From Phenylobacterium sp. (GTDB taxonomy: Bacteria > Pseudomonadota > Alphaproteobacteria > Caulobacterales > Caulobacteraceae): a stretch of 64,000 bases of DNA. Every line of letters starts with the position of its first letter. The first letter of the stretch is position 1. Made by a program: the position numbers and the translations under genes. The DNA lies in contig SSMU01000023.1 of NCBI GenBank assembly GCA_004799545.1, forward strand, positions 248,001 to 312,000, read 5' to 3'. Shown here in pieces: positions 1-8,583 of the stretch. Under the pieces are notes generated by a model. The model ran no database searches. It was given only the letters and a program-made list of their open reading frames with translations, and was not told the DNA's origin.

Positions 1-80
1 ACCTGACCTGTATCAAATCGCGACAAGTCAGAGCCGCGAGCCCGCGAGCCGCGGCCGCTCCAGGTGGGTGAGAAAGCGTA

Positions 81-1577
<1,497 letters not shown>

Positions 1578-1583
1578 GGGCGG

Positions 1584-2036
1584 CTACCGACCGGGCCTCG
1601 CCAGGGCGTCGACGAAGCGCCGACTCAAGTCCGCGAACTGCGCGAGGTCGGCTTGATCCCAATCGCCCAGCGCCTTCGACAGCAGCCGCCGCCTCGCTGC
1701 GGCGATGGCCTGGGCGACCTCGTCGCCACGCGCGGTCAGGCTTGCGGTTCGCACACGCCGGTCGCCGGCGCCGTCCTGCCGGGCGATCAGGCCGAGGTGT
1801 TCCAGCTTCGCCAGTTGCCGACTGATGGTCGTGTGGTCCCGGCCCACCTGCTCGGCGAGCCCGGCGACGCTCAGCGGGCCGCGCATCGCGAGCCTGACGA
1901 GCAGGGGGAACAGCGCCCGGTCGAGCTCGACTCCGGCCTCGCGCAACAGGACCTCGTCACGCTGCGGACTGCTGAAGAAGCTCATCAGGTCGATTAGGGC
2001 GGCGGCGAGCCCATCGACATTCCGTGTATGATGCAC
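1584..2036 (-). CDS. MarR family transcriptional regulator
   Basis: A 150-residue winged-helix regulator. The recognition region GRDHTTISRQLAKLEHLGLI and the wing segment QDGAGDRRVR are typical of MarR, which bind palindromic operators as dimers and are usually released by small ligands. The GTG start is supported by AAGG eight bases upstream and lies inside one of two matching palindromes (2022-2038), so the protein probably represses itself. It is divergent from a flavin reductase gene whose promoter holds the second, perfect palindrome (2068-2084). Inference: it controls the reductase in response to a quinone, oxidant or aromatic compound. The inducer cannot be read from sequence. Confidence 0.85.
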   Translation of the reverse strand: MHHTRNVDGLAAALIDLMSFFSSPQRDEVLLREAGVELDRALFPLLVRLAMRGPLSVAGLAEQVGRDHTTISRQLAKLEHLGLIARQDGAGDRRVRTASLTARGDEVAQAIAAARRRLLSKALGDWDQADLAQFADLSRRFVDALARPGR

Positions 2037-2038
2037 TC
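2022..2038. promoter_or_regulatory. Probable MarR operator, proximal copy
   Basis: CCGTGTATGATGCACTC matches the perfect palindrome at 2068-2084 at 13 of 16 arm positions. It covers the GTG start codon of the MarR gene, a position suited to autorepression. Centre-to-centre distance to the other site is 46 bases. Confidence 0.6.
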
Positions 2039-2067
2039 TTTACGCCTTCGCGGTCCGGCCCCATAAA

Positions 2068-2084
2068 GAGTGTATAATACACTC
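2068..2084. promoter_or_regulatory. Perfect 17-bp palindromic operator with a TATAAT core
   Basis: GAGTGTAT-A-ATACACTC is a perfect palindrome with 8-base arms in the divergent MarR/FMN-reductase region. It contains a consensus TATAAT (2073-2078) on the + strand, so a bound repressor would block the reductase promoter. No good -35 box was found for it, which is common in regulated promoters. Confidence 0.7.
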
Positions 2085-2091
2085 ATCTCCC

Positions 2092-2640
2092 ATCCTGGTC
2101 ATCGCCGGAAGCCTGCGTCCCCGGCGGATCGCCCTGCAGGTCGCCGACTGGGTGGCCGAGGTCGGCGGGGAAACCACCCCCGACGCCTTCGAGGTGGTCG
2201 ATCTCAAGGACTGGCCGCTGCCGATGGACGACGAGCCCGGCGTGCCGGCCGCCGGCGAGTACGAATTCGAGCACACCCGGGCCTGGAGCCGGAAGATCGC
2301 GGCGGCCGAGGCCTTCGTGTTCGTCACGCCTCAGTACAACTGGGGCTATCCCGCTGCGCTGAAGAACGCGCTCGATCATCTCTACCGCGAATGGGCCGGC
2401 AAGCCGGCGCTGATCGTCACCTACGGCGGCCACGGCGGCGACCGGTGCGCCGAACAGCTCCGCCAGGTGTGCGAAGGCCTGCACATGACCCCGATCATCG
2501 CCGGTCCCGGCCTGAGGCTCCCCCGCACGCGGATCGAAGCCAATACCGGGGAGATCGACCCCGCGGGGGAATTCGCCGCCCACCGGGACGATCTCCGGCA
2601 ATCGCTCGGCGCCCTTGTCGCGGCGCGGCGCGGAACCTGA
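2092..2640 (+). CDS. NADPH-dependent FMN reductase family protein, start unresolved
   Basis: A flavodoxin-fold reductase that would use NAD(P)H to reduce FMN, quinones or related acceptors. The phosphate-binding loop is ILVIAGSLRP, followed by FVFVTPQYNWGYPAALKNAL, the family signature, and GGHGGDR. Family proteins begin a few residues before ILVIAGS, but this frame has no ATG, GTG or TTG there: it runs open from the promoter with no usual start until GTG at 2152, which would delete the flavin-binding loop. A GTG at 2070 is one base out of frame; removing one C of the CCC at 2089-2091 would give MYNTLIS joined to ILVIAGS. So either a frameshift (real or a sequencing error) or a non-standard start near 2092 is present. 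The coordinate given is the first codon of the conserved part. Confidence 0.7.
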   Translation: MLVIAGSLRPRRIALQVADWVAEVGGETTPDAFEVVDLKDWPLPMDDEPGVPAAGEYEFEHTRAWSRKIAAAEAFVFVTPQYNWGYPAALKNALDHLYREWAGKPALIVTYGGHGGDRCAEQLRQVCEGLHMTPIIAGPGLRLPRTRIEANTGEIDPAGEFAAHRDDLRQSLGALVAARRGT

Positions 2641-2674
2641 AGGCGCAGCCTCCGCTCGACCCCGCTCGCGGCCC

Positions 2675-3709
2675 GTGACACCCTCGCCGCCGCACGCCGT
2701 CCCGACGGCGGCGCAGAGCGGGGGCGTCATCATTCTTCGATCCGCGGCCATCGCCACGCTTGTCCTTGGCCTCGCCGCCGGCGGGACCTCCGCGGCCGCC
2801 GAGCACCCTGACCTCAGCGGCGTCTGGACCAACGCCTCGGTCACCAAGCTGACCCGCAGCGGCGGCGCCCTGGTGGTGAGCGAGGCCGAGGCCCGGCAGA
2901 TCGCGGCGGGCGCCAACCGTGGCCTCGACGCCGATTCGGCGCCGACGGCCCAGACCGACCGCCCGCCGCCGGAGGGCAATGTCGGCGGCTACAACGCCTT
3001 CTGGCTGGATCCGGGCCGGGCGCTCGGCATGGTGAAGGGCGAGCGCCGCACCTCCTGGCTCGTCGACCCGGCGGACGGCCGGCTGCCGCTGTCGGACGCG
3101 GGCCGAAAGCTGATCGCCGAGCACCGCGCGCTGCACGATTCCGACCGGCCGCCGGCCAACCCCGAGGGCCTGGAGCCCTGGGACCGCTGCCTGATCGGCT
3201 CCCGCGGCTCCGGCGGGCCCGGCATGCTCAACAACATCTACAACTCGAACTACCAGATCGTGCAGACCCCGAGCTCGGTGGTGATCGTCGTGGAGATGAT
3301 CCACGACGCCCGAACCGTCCCCCTGTTCCCCGACAAGGCGACGGCGGAGGCCCATCATGGTCCCGCCGCCCTGCGCCCCTGGTTCGGCGATAGCGTCGGC
3401 TGGTGGGAGGGGGATGCGCTGGTCGTCGAGACGGTGGACGTGAACCCGCAGCAGGGCGCCGCCGGGCCGATCTTCCTGTCGCCGCAGGCGCGGGTGACCG
3501 AGCGCCTCCGCCGCATCTCGCCCAGCCGGATCTCCTATGAATTCAAGGTCGAGGACCCGGCCTACTACAGCCAGGCCTGGCGCGCCGAGATGAGCCTCGA
3601 GGCGATCAAGGGCCCGGTCTACGAATACGCCTGCCACGAAGGCAACTACGCCCTGGTCGACATCCTGAAGGGCGCCCGGGCGAAGGAGCGCGAGGCGGGC
3701 GGCAAGTAA
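2675..3709 (+). CDS. Conserved exported protein of unknown function
   Basis: I do not recognise a characterised family. The mature part starts with HPDLSGVWTN, a motif I associate with a large group of uncharacterised exported proteins in Caulobacterales and Sphingomonadales. A hydrophobic signal segment (IATLVLGLAAGG...AAA) precedes it, so a periplasmic or outer-membrane location is likely. The mature domain has many Trp and acidic residues and the recurrent phrases GWWEGDALVVETV and AWRAEMSLEAIKGPVYEYACHEGN, suggesting a beta-rich fold. The start GTG 2675 is chosen because it leaves a signal peptide; the frame is open further upstream. The 35-base gap after the reductase suggests possible co-transcription. 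Confidence 0.7.
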   Translation: MTPSPPHAVPTAAQSGGVIILRSAAIATLVLGLAAGGTSAAAEHPDLSGVWTNASVTKLTRSGGALVVSEAEARQIAAGANRGLDADSAPTAQTDRPPPEGNVGGYNAFWLDPGRALGMVKGERRTSWLVDPADGRLPLSDAGRKLIAEHRALHDSDRPPANPEGLEPWDRCLIGSRGSGGPGMLNNIYNSNYQIVQTPSSVVIVVEMIHDARTVPLFPDKATAEAHHGPAALRPWFGDSVGWWEGDALVVETVDVNPQQGAAGPIFLSPQARVTERLRRISPSRISYEFKVEDPAYYSQAWRAEMSLEAIKGPVYEYACHEGNYALVDILKGARAKEREAGGK

Positions 3710-3725
3710 GCGGCCCTCCCCCTAC

Positions 3726-3758
3726 CCTCTCCCCTCTAGGCTTCGCCTGGGGGAGAGG
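3726..3758. terminator. Bidirectional hairpin between convergent genes
   Basis: CCTCTCCCC pairs with GGGGAGAGG, with an inner AGGC-TTC-GCCT stem. It lies between convergent genes and also encodes the last residues (PPGEA) and stop of the minus-strand gene. The sequence resembles dispersed intergenic palindromes of Caulobacterales. Confidence 0.5.
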
Positions 3759-4056
3759 ACTTTCGGCGCTTGAATCCTCGCCGCGCCAGCCCCTTCTTCT
3801 CGCCCTTCGCCTTGGCGGCGATCTCCTTGAGCTTGATGGTCTGCAGGGCCGAGAGCGCCTCGCCCGGCGCGCCCTTCTCAGGGTCGCCGAAGGCGCGGCC
3901 GAAGGTCTTCACCCGGTCCTCCACGGACCCCAGGAACTCGCCCTCCCAGTCGGAGAGCTTGACGCCGGCCCGCTCGGCCAGGCGGCGGGCGCGTTTCAGG
4001 GCGTTCAGCGCGGCCCGCTTGGCCTGCGCCTTCCGGTCTGGGACCGTCCGCTTCAA
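3736..4056 (-). CDS. Small basic protein translationally coupled to GapR
   Basis: A 106-residue Lys/Arg-rich protein of unknown function. Its TTG start overlaps the TGA stop of the GapR-type gene in a TTGA junction, so it should be translated by coupling from the same mRNA. The N-terminal third is a basic helix (KAQAKRAALNALKRARRLAERAG), the middle is LSDWEGEFLGSVEDRVKTFG with conserved-looking aromatics, and the tail is again basic (KAKGEKKGLARRGFKRRK). Charge and context suggest a nucleic-acid-associated role, but this is inference. The last codons sit in an intergenic palindrome. Confidence 0.7.
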   Translation of the reverse strand: MKRTVPDRKAQAKRAALNALKRARRLAERAGVKLSDWEGEFLGSVEDRVKTFGRAFGDPEKGAPGEALSALQTIKLKEIAAKAKGEKKGLARRGFKRRKSSPPGEA

Positions 4057-4322
4057 ATCTCGCCGATGGCGGAGAGGTAGAGGTCGAGGATCGCCTCCTC
4101 TTCCTGCCGCTTGGCGCGGTCCTGCTTGCGGATGCGGACCACCTTGCGCAGGGTCTTGACGTCGTAGCCGTTGCCCTTGGCCTCGGCGAAGACCTCCTTG
4201 ATCTGCTCGACGACCTCGGCCTTCTCGGTCTCGAGGTTCTCGATGCGCTCGACGATCGACTTCAGCTGCGCCTGGGCGGTGGCGTTGAGCACGTCGGGAT
4301 GGGCGGAAGCGTCGTCGGCCAT
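4053..4322 (-). CDS. gapR: DUF2312 nucleoid-associated protein, GapR-type
   Basis: An 89-residue coiled-coil protein matching GapR of Caulobacter, which binds over-twisted AT-rich DNA ahead of replication forks and RNA polymerase and stimulates topoisomerases. Diagnostic segments are the N-terminal helix AQLKSIVERIENLETEK, the block IKEVFAEAKGNGYDVKTLR and the basic stretch RIRKQDRAKRQEE that follows it. Length agrees with GapR. Gene order near a TacA-like gene agrees with my memory of Caulobacter. A downstream basic protein is coupled by a 4-base overlap. Several alphaproteobacteria carry more than one DUF2312 copy, so this could be a paralogue. Confidence 0.85.
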   Translation of the reverse strand: MADDASAHPDVLNATAQAQLKSIVERIENLETEKAEVVEQIKEVFAEAKGNGYDVKTLRKVVRIRKQDRAKRQEEEAILDLYLSAIGEI

Positions 4323-4454
4323 GGAGATCAGGCGCCTTCTGGCTTTATAGAAACCGGGGAACGCGGGACCCTAGCGGCGCGTCCGACGGCTGTCATGGCC
4401 CCAGCGAACTATCCCTGTGGACAGTCGTTGAGATGAATCGACGCGGAGCGACCG

Positions 4455-5045
4455 ATGCCTGATTCAGCGAAGACCCGGCCGACCCAGGCCGACGCGGAAG
4501 CCGCTGTCCGCACGCTCATCGAATGGGCCGGCGACGACCCCGATCGCGAGGGGTTGCTGGAGACGCCCAAGCGGGTCGCCAAGGCCTATCGCGAGCTGTT
4601 CGCCGGCTACGAGACCGATCCGCGCGACTACCTGGAGCGGACCTTCGAGGAGGTGGGCGGCTACGACGAGCTGGTGCTGCTGCGCGACATCCCGGTGGTC
4701 AGCTTCTGCGAGCACCACATGCTGCCGTTCCTGGGCCGCGCCCACGTGGGCTACCTGCCGTCCAATCGGGTGGTCGGCATCTCCAAGCTGGCCCGGGTGG
4801 TGCAGGGCTTCGCCCGCCGGCTGCAGATCCAGGAGAAGCTCACCGCCCAGGTGGCCGAAGCGATCTGCGACATCCTCAAGCCCAAGGGCGTCGGCGTGGT
4901 GATCGTCTCCGAGCACAGCTGCATGACCATGCGGGGCGTGAACACCCCCGGCGTGCGGCTCACCACCAGCCACCTGCTGGGCGAGGTGCGCGACGACCCC
5001 CGCACGCGGCAGGAATTCTTCGACCTGGTGAAGGGCGGGATCTAG
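4455..5045 (+). CDS. folE: GTP cyclohydrolase I
   Basis: Converts GTP to 7,8-dihydroneopterin triphosphate, the first step of tetrahydrofolate (and queuosine precursor) synthesis, in the cytosol. At 196 residues it has the usual length. Zinc ligands are visible in [10 protein letters not shown] and [11 protein letters not shown]; the GTP-binding region includes [15 protein letters not shown]. The ATG has GGAG six bases upstream. It is divergent from the GapR gene across a 132-base gap and followed by a separate transporter gene. Confidence 0.96.
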   Translation: MPDSAKTRPTQADAEAAVRTLIEWAGDDPDREGLLETPKRVAKAYRELFAGYETDPRDYLERTFEEVGGYDELVLLRDIPVVSFCEHHMLPFLGRAHVGYLPSNRVVGISKLARVVQGFARRLQIQEKLTAQVAEAICDILKPKGVGVVIVSEHSCMTMRGVNTPGVRLTTSHLLGEVRDDPRTRQEFFDLVKGGI

Positions 5046-5120
5046 TCCCACCCGAGGTCGCCGGCAGGTGACCTGACCGCCGAACGCCGCTATCGGGTGG
5101 GCCCCGTTCGAGGAGGGCCC

Positions 5121-5954
5121 ATGTCGCTGCTGGTCATCGCGCTCGTGCTCGGCTCGGCGGTGATGCACGCAGCCTGGAACGCCCTGCTGCGCAGCAACGC
5201 CGACCGGCTGTGGGCCATGGCGGTGATGTGCTTCCTGTGCGCGGTCCTCGCCCTGCCGGTGGCGCTGATCGTCCCGGCCCCGGCGGCGGCCAGCTGGCCC
5301 TATATGGCGGCCTCCGCCGCCGTGCAGATCGGCTACGCCCTGTTCCTGGTCAGGGCCTACCGCGAGGGCCTGCTGGCCCAGGTCTATCCCATCGCCCGCG
5401 GCACGGCGCCCCTCTTGGTGACCCTGGGCGCGGCGTTGTTCGTCGGCGAGCATCTGGCCCTGCTCAGCCTCGTGGGTGTGGTGCTGGTCTCCGGCGGCAT
5501 CGTCGCCATCGCGTTTGGCCAAGGCCGGCCGGACGCGGGATCGACCCTGGCGGCGGTCGCCACCGGCGCCTGCATCGCCGCCTACATGGTGATCGACGGG
5601 GTCGGCGTGCGCCATTCCGGCCACCCCATCGGCTACGCCGCCTGGCAGGCGATCCTGGAGGGCGCGCCCATGCCGCTGGTCTTCCTGGCGATTCGGCGGC
5701 GCCTGCCGGTCCTCGGCTGGAACCGCGAGCTCGCCAAGATGACGGTGGGCGCGGCCATCTCCGTCACCGCCTACGGGGTGGTGATCTGGGCCATGAGCCT
5801 CAGCCCGATGGGCCAGGTGTCGGCGCTCCGCGAGACCTCGATCCTGTTCGCCGCAGTGATCGGCGCGGTCTTCCTGCGCGAGCGGTTGACCGCCCGACGG
5901 CTCCTCGGCGCGGCGATGATCGCCGGCGGGGCGATCGCCCTGTCGCTCGGCTAG
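5121..5954 (+). CDS. EamA/DMT superfamily transporter
   Basis: A drug/metabolite exporter-type inner-membrane protein with about ten hydrophobic segments arranged as two five-helix halves. The EamA-type end of each half is visible (LLVTLGAALFVGEHLALLSLVGVVLVSGG and ILFAAVIGAVFLRERLTARRLLGAAMIAGG, here only partly quoted as family marks GEHL and RERL). The start ATG 5121 is chosen over an upstream in-frame start because GAGGAGGG lies just before it. The gene overlaps the convergent HAD gene by 4 bases. Substrate unknown. Confidence 0.85.
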   Translation: MSLLVIALVLGSAVMHAAWNALLRSNADRLWAMAVMCFLCAVLALPVALIVPAPAAASWPYMAASAAVQIGYALFLVRAYREGLLAQVYPIARGTAPLLVTLGAALFVGEHLALLSLVGVVLVSGGIVAIAFGQGRPDAGSTLAAVATGACIAAYMVIDGVGVRHSGHPIGYAAWQAILEGAPMPLVFLAIRRRLPVLGWNRELAKMTVGAAISVTAYGVVIWAMSLSPMGQVSALRETSILFAAVIGAVFLRERLTARRLLGAAMIAGGAIALSLG

Positions 5955-6553
5955 AGCAGGCCGCGGGCTTCCAGCGCGGGACGCAGCGCCGCGGGGTCGA
6001 TGAAGTGGTGGGTGTCGAAGCCCAGCACGCGGGCGGCCTCGATGTTACGGGCGCTGTCGTCGACGAACAGGGCCTCTTGCGGCGCCAGGCTATAGCGGTC
6101 GCAGACCAGGCGGAAGATCGCCGCATCGGGCTTCATCACGCCTTCGACGCCCGAGGCGATCACCCCATCGAGCCGGGCGAACGCCGGGCTCATGGCCAGC
6201 GTCGCCTCCAGGGTCTCATGGCTGATGTTGGAGAGGCCGTACTGGGCGACGCCCTTCGCCTGCAGGGCCGCGATCGCCGCCTCAGTCTCGGGGATCGCCC
6301 CGGAGAACATCTCGTCCCAGCGGTCGCGCCAGGCCCAGATGGCGGCGTCGTGCTCGGGATGCCTGGCGGCGAGCGCCGCGCAGTTGTCGGTGAAGCTGAC
6401 GCCGCCGTCGGTCGGCCCATGCCAGGCCATGGTGCAGACCTCGTCCAGGAAGCGGTCGCGCTCCGCGGGGTCGGGGAAGATCTTGGAATAGAGGGTGCGC
6501 GGGTCCCAGCGCACGATGACGTTGCCGAAGTCCCAGATGACCGTCTTGATCAT
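5951..6553 (-). CDS. HAD family phosphatase
   Basis: A 200-residue haloacid dehalogenase-type hydrolase. Motif I is IWDFGNVIV (nucleophile Asp with Gly-Asn-Val after it, as in the YihX-type sugar phosphatases), motif II is YGLSNISH, motif III KPDAAIF, and motif IV FVDDSARN. An alpha-helical cap lies between motifs I and II (about 15-80). Likely a small-molecule phosphatase; substrate unknown. It converges on the EamA gene with a 4-base overlap and lies downstream of rpmJ on the same strand. Confidence 0.85.
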   Translation of the reverse strand: MIKTVIWDFGNVIVRWDPRTLYSKIFPDPAERDRFLDEVCTMAWHGPTDGGVSFTDNCAALAARHPEHDAAIWAWRDRWDEMFSGAIPETEAAIAALQAKGVAQYGLSNISHETLEATLAMSPAFARLDGVIASGVEGVMKPDAAIFRLVCDRYSLAPQEALFVDDSARNIEAARVLGFDTHHFIDPAALRPALEARGLL

Positions 6554-6574
6554 CTAAGGGACGCGCGCGCCGTC

Positions 6575-6700
6575 CTAGCCCTGCTTGGCCTTATAGCGCG
6601 GGTCGGTCTTGTTGATGATGTAGACCACGCCCTTGCGCCGCACGAGCTTGCAGTCGCGGTGGCGGGTCTTCAGCGACTTGAGCGAGCTTCTGACTTTCAT
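6575..6700 (-). CDS. rpmJ: 50S ribosomal protein L36
   Basis: A 41-residue protein read on the minus strand, from ATG (6698-6700) to TAG (6575-6577). It begins [18 protein letters not shown] and ends [16 protein letters not shown], the alphaproteobacterial L36 pattern, with the conserved basic core around [12 protein letters not shown]. It has the single Cys of the variant that lacks the full zinc site. A strong promoter lies 60 bases upstream. It is a stand-alone ribosomal gene here rather than part of an r-protein operon, as usual in this group. Confidence 0.95.
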   Translation of the reverse strand: MKVRSSLKSLKTRHRDCKLVRRKGVVYIINKTDPRYKAKQG

Positions 6701-6760
6701 GGTCCGTGCTTCGTCTGGTTACGGGCTAACGGGCCCGACCGGGGGCCAACAGAGCGCGCG

Positions 6761-6789
6761 GATATAAGGGTCGGTCGCGCGCAAGTCAA
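6761..6789 (-). promoter_or_regulatory. Promoter of rpmJ
   Basis: On the minus strand TTGACT (6789-6784) and TATATC (6766-6761) are separated by 17 bases. Predicted start of transcription is near 6754, giving a leader of about 54 bases before the rpmJ ATG. Confidence 0.65.
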
Positions 6790-6809
6790 CGCGGGAGCGG
6801 CTTACGCGA

Positions 6810-6838
6810 TTGAGGCGGGACTCGACGCTCGCTAGACT
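6810..6838 (+). promoter_or_regulatory. Promoter of the lytic transglycosylase, apparently leaderless
   Basis: TTGAGG (6810-6815) and TAGACT (6833-6838) are separated by 17 bases. The expected transcription start, about seven bases after the -10, falls on or next to the A of the ATG at 6846. No ribosome binding site is present, so the mRNA is probably leaderless. Confidence 0.5.
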
Positions 6839-6845
6839 CCTGCGG

Positions 6846-8255
6846 ATGCGTCGCCGCCACCTCCTCCTGTTCCTGCTTCTGGCCAGCTGCGCCAGCCCGC
6901 ACGTCAAATATCCGCCGGCGCCGCAGCCTGCGCCCGCACCGCGCCCGGCCCCGACGCCGCGGCCGACGCCTGGCCCCGTGACGCCGGTGACGCCGCCGAC
7001 CGCCTCGGGCGACATCGCCTTCGACACCTGGGCGGCCGACTTCTATCCCCGCGCGGTGGCCGCCGGCATCGCCCCCGCCACCCTGGACCGCGAATTCGCC
7101 GGCCTGACGCCCGACCCGCGGGTCGGCAACCTCGACAACCACCAGCCCGAGTTCTCCAAGCCGCTCAGCGACTACATCAAGGGCGTGGTCACCCCGGGCC
7201 GCGACGCCATCGGGGTGCGCAAGCGCGCCGACGTCCCGCAGTTCGACTTCATCGAGATGAGCTACGGCGTGCCGCGCGAGATCCTGCTGGGCATCTGGGC
7301 CATGGAGAGCGGCTTCGGGGCGATCCAGGGCGATTTCGACGTCGTCCGCTCCATGGCGACGCTGGCCGCGCAAGGCCGCCGCCGCGCCTTCGCCGAGCAC
7401 GAGCTGATCGCGGCCTTGAAGATCATCCAGTCGGGCGAGTTCTCCCGCGCCCAGCTGCACGGCTCGTGGGCGGGGGCGATGGGCCAGACCCAGCTGATCC
7501 CCTCCAGCTTCCTCTCGACCGCCGTGGACGGCGACCTCGACGGCAAGCGCGACATCTGGAACTCCCCGGCCGACGCCTTGGCCTCGGCGGCGAACCTTCT
7601 CTACAAGGGCGGCTGGAAGGCGGGGCAGAGCTGGGCGCGCGAGGTGAGCACGCCGGCCGGCTTCGACTGGAGCCTGTCGGAAGGCCCCAAGCTGACGCCC
7701 CTCGAATGGGCCGCAAAGGGCGTGGTCCGCGCTGACGGCCTGCCGTGGACCGACATCGACCAGCCGGTTCCCGCTCAGCTCGTGGCGCCCACCGGGGCCC
7801 GCGGCCCGGTCTTCCTGCTGTTCCCCAACCACTTCGCGATCCGCAAGTACAACAACAGCCTGGCCTATGCCCTGGCGGTGGGGCTGCTGGCCGACCGGTA
7901 CTCAGGGATGGGGCCACTGGTGAAGCCCTGGCCGCAGGAGACGCCGCTGTCGCTCGCCGACCGGATGACCGCCCAGCGGGCGCTCGCCGCCCTCGGCTAC
8001 GACGTCGGCGCGCCGGACGGGGTGGTGGGGCTGAAGACCCGGGCGGCGCTCCGCACCTGGCAGCAGGCCCGCGGCCTCACCGCCGACGGCTACCTGTCGC
8101 TGGCCATGGTCCAGAAGCTCACGGCGGAGACCCAGCCACCCGCGGCGCCGACCGCGGCCCCGGCTACCGGTCCGGCTTCGGCTCCGGCGGACGCGGTTCC
8201 ACCGGCGCCCTCGGCGGCCGGACCTGAAACGGCGCCTTCACCTCCACCCCGCTGA
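6846..8255 (+). CDS. Lytic murein transglycosylase (MltB-like) lipoprotein with peptidoglycan-binding domain
   Basis: Cleaves the MurNAc-GlcNAc bond of peptidoglycan to give 1,6-anhydro ends. The N-terminus MRRRHLLLFLLLASCAS is a lipoprotein signal with lipobox LASC, followed by a Pro/Ala-rich linker. The SLT-2/MltB domain spans about residues 60-340, with the catalytic Glu in GIWAMESGFGAIQGD and the typical phrases GAMGQTQLIPSSF and YNNSLAYALAVGLLADR. A PG_binding_1 domain (about 370-430, RALAALGYDVGAPDGVVG) and a Pro/Ala-rich tail close the protein. ATG 6846 is preferred because the promoter leaves no room for a leader and the lipobox position fits. The 3' end overlaps a convergent gene by 92 bases. 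Confidence 0.9.
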   Translation: MRRRHLLLFLLLASCASPHVKYPPAPQPAPAPRPAPTPRPTPGPVTPVTPPTASGDIAFDTWAADFYPRAVAAGIAPATLDREFAGLTPDPRVGNLDNHQPEFSKPLSDYIKGVVTPGRDAIGVRKRADVPQFDFIEMSYGVPREILLGIWAMESGFGAIQGDFDVVRSMATLAAQGRRRAFAEHELIAALKIIQSGEFSRAQLHGSWAGAMGQTQLIPSSFLSTAVDGDLDGKRDIWNSPADALASAANLLYKGGWKAGQSWAREVSTPAGFDWSLSEGPKLTPLEWAAKGVVRADGLPWTDIDQPVPAQLVAPTGARGPVFLLFPNHFAIRKYNNSLAYALAVGLLADRYSGMGPLVKPWPQETPLSLADRMTAQRALAALGYDVGAPDGVVGLKTRAALRTWQQARGLTADGYLSLAMVQKLTAETQPPAAPTAAPATGPASAPADAVPPAPSAAGPETAPSPPPR

Positions 8256-8571
8256 CCGGGACGCCGGACGCGTCGGTGACGCGGATCCGGAACAGCTTGG
8301 CGGCGCAGAGCGCAGCCTTCTCGTAGCGGTCGTCCAGCGCCCGACTGTTTTCGATCACGGTGCAGTCGCTCACATGGTCGCCGGGAGCCGAGCGGCAGCT
8401 CAGGACGAGGTAGGTGGGTTCCGGCCGTTGCACGAACTTCCGGACGCAATATTCGATGTCCAGGGCGTTGGGCTTCAGCACCCAGTCCTTGCGGTAACCG
8501 TCGGGCCCGACGGGGCTCGGCCCCCACGGTGGGACGGTGACGGCGAACATCGTCATGGCCAGCAACAGCAT
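8164..8571 (-). CDS. Exported protein with a TonB C-terminal-like fold
   Basis: A 135-residue protein with a short hydrophobic leader (MLLLAMTMFAVTV). The region YLVLSCRSAP, SDCTVIENSRALDDRYEKAAL and AKLFRIRVTDASGVPVSGVEVKAPF follows the spacing of stand-alone TonB C-terminal-like domains common in Caulobacterales (a Cys-containing strand, a helix, then a G-x-P-V-x-G strand). The tail is Pro-rich. Its 3' end overlaps the transglycosylase gene by 92 bases on the opposite strand, an unusually long convergent overlap. Function unknown; it has no long periplasmic linker, so it is not a full TonB energiser. Confidence 0.6.
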   Translation of the reverse strand: MLLLAMTMFAVTVPPWGPSPVGPDGYRKDWVLKPNALDIEYCVRKFVQRPEPTYLVLSCRSAPGDHVSDCTVIENSRALDDRYEKAALCAAKLFRIRVTDASGVPVSGVEVKAPFQVRPPRAPVEPRPPEPKPDR

Positions 8572-8583
8572 CCGGACCCTCCG

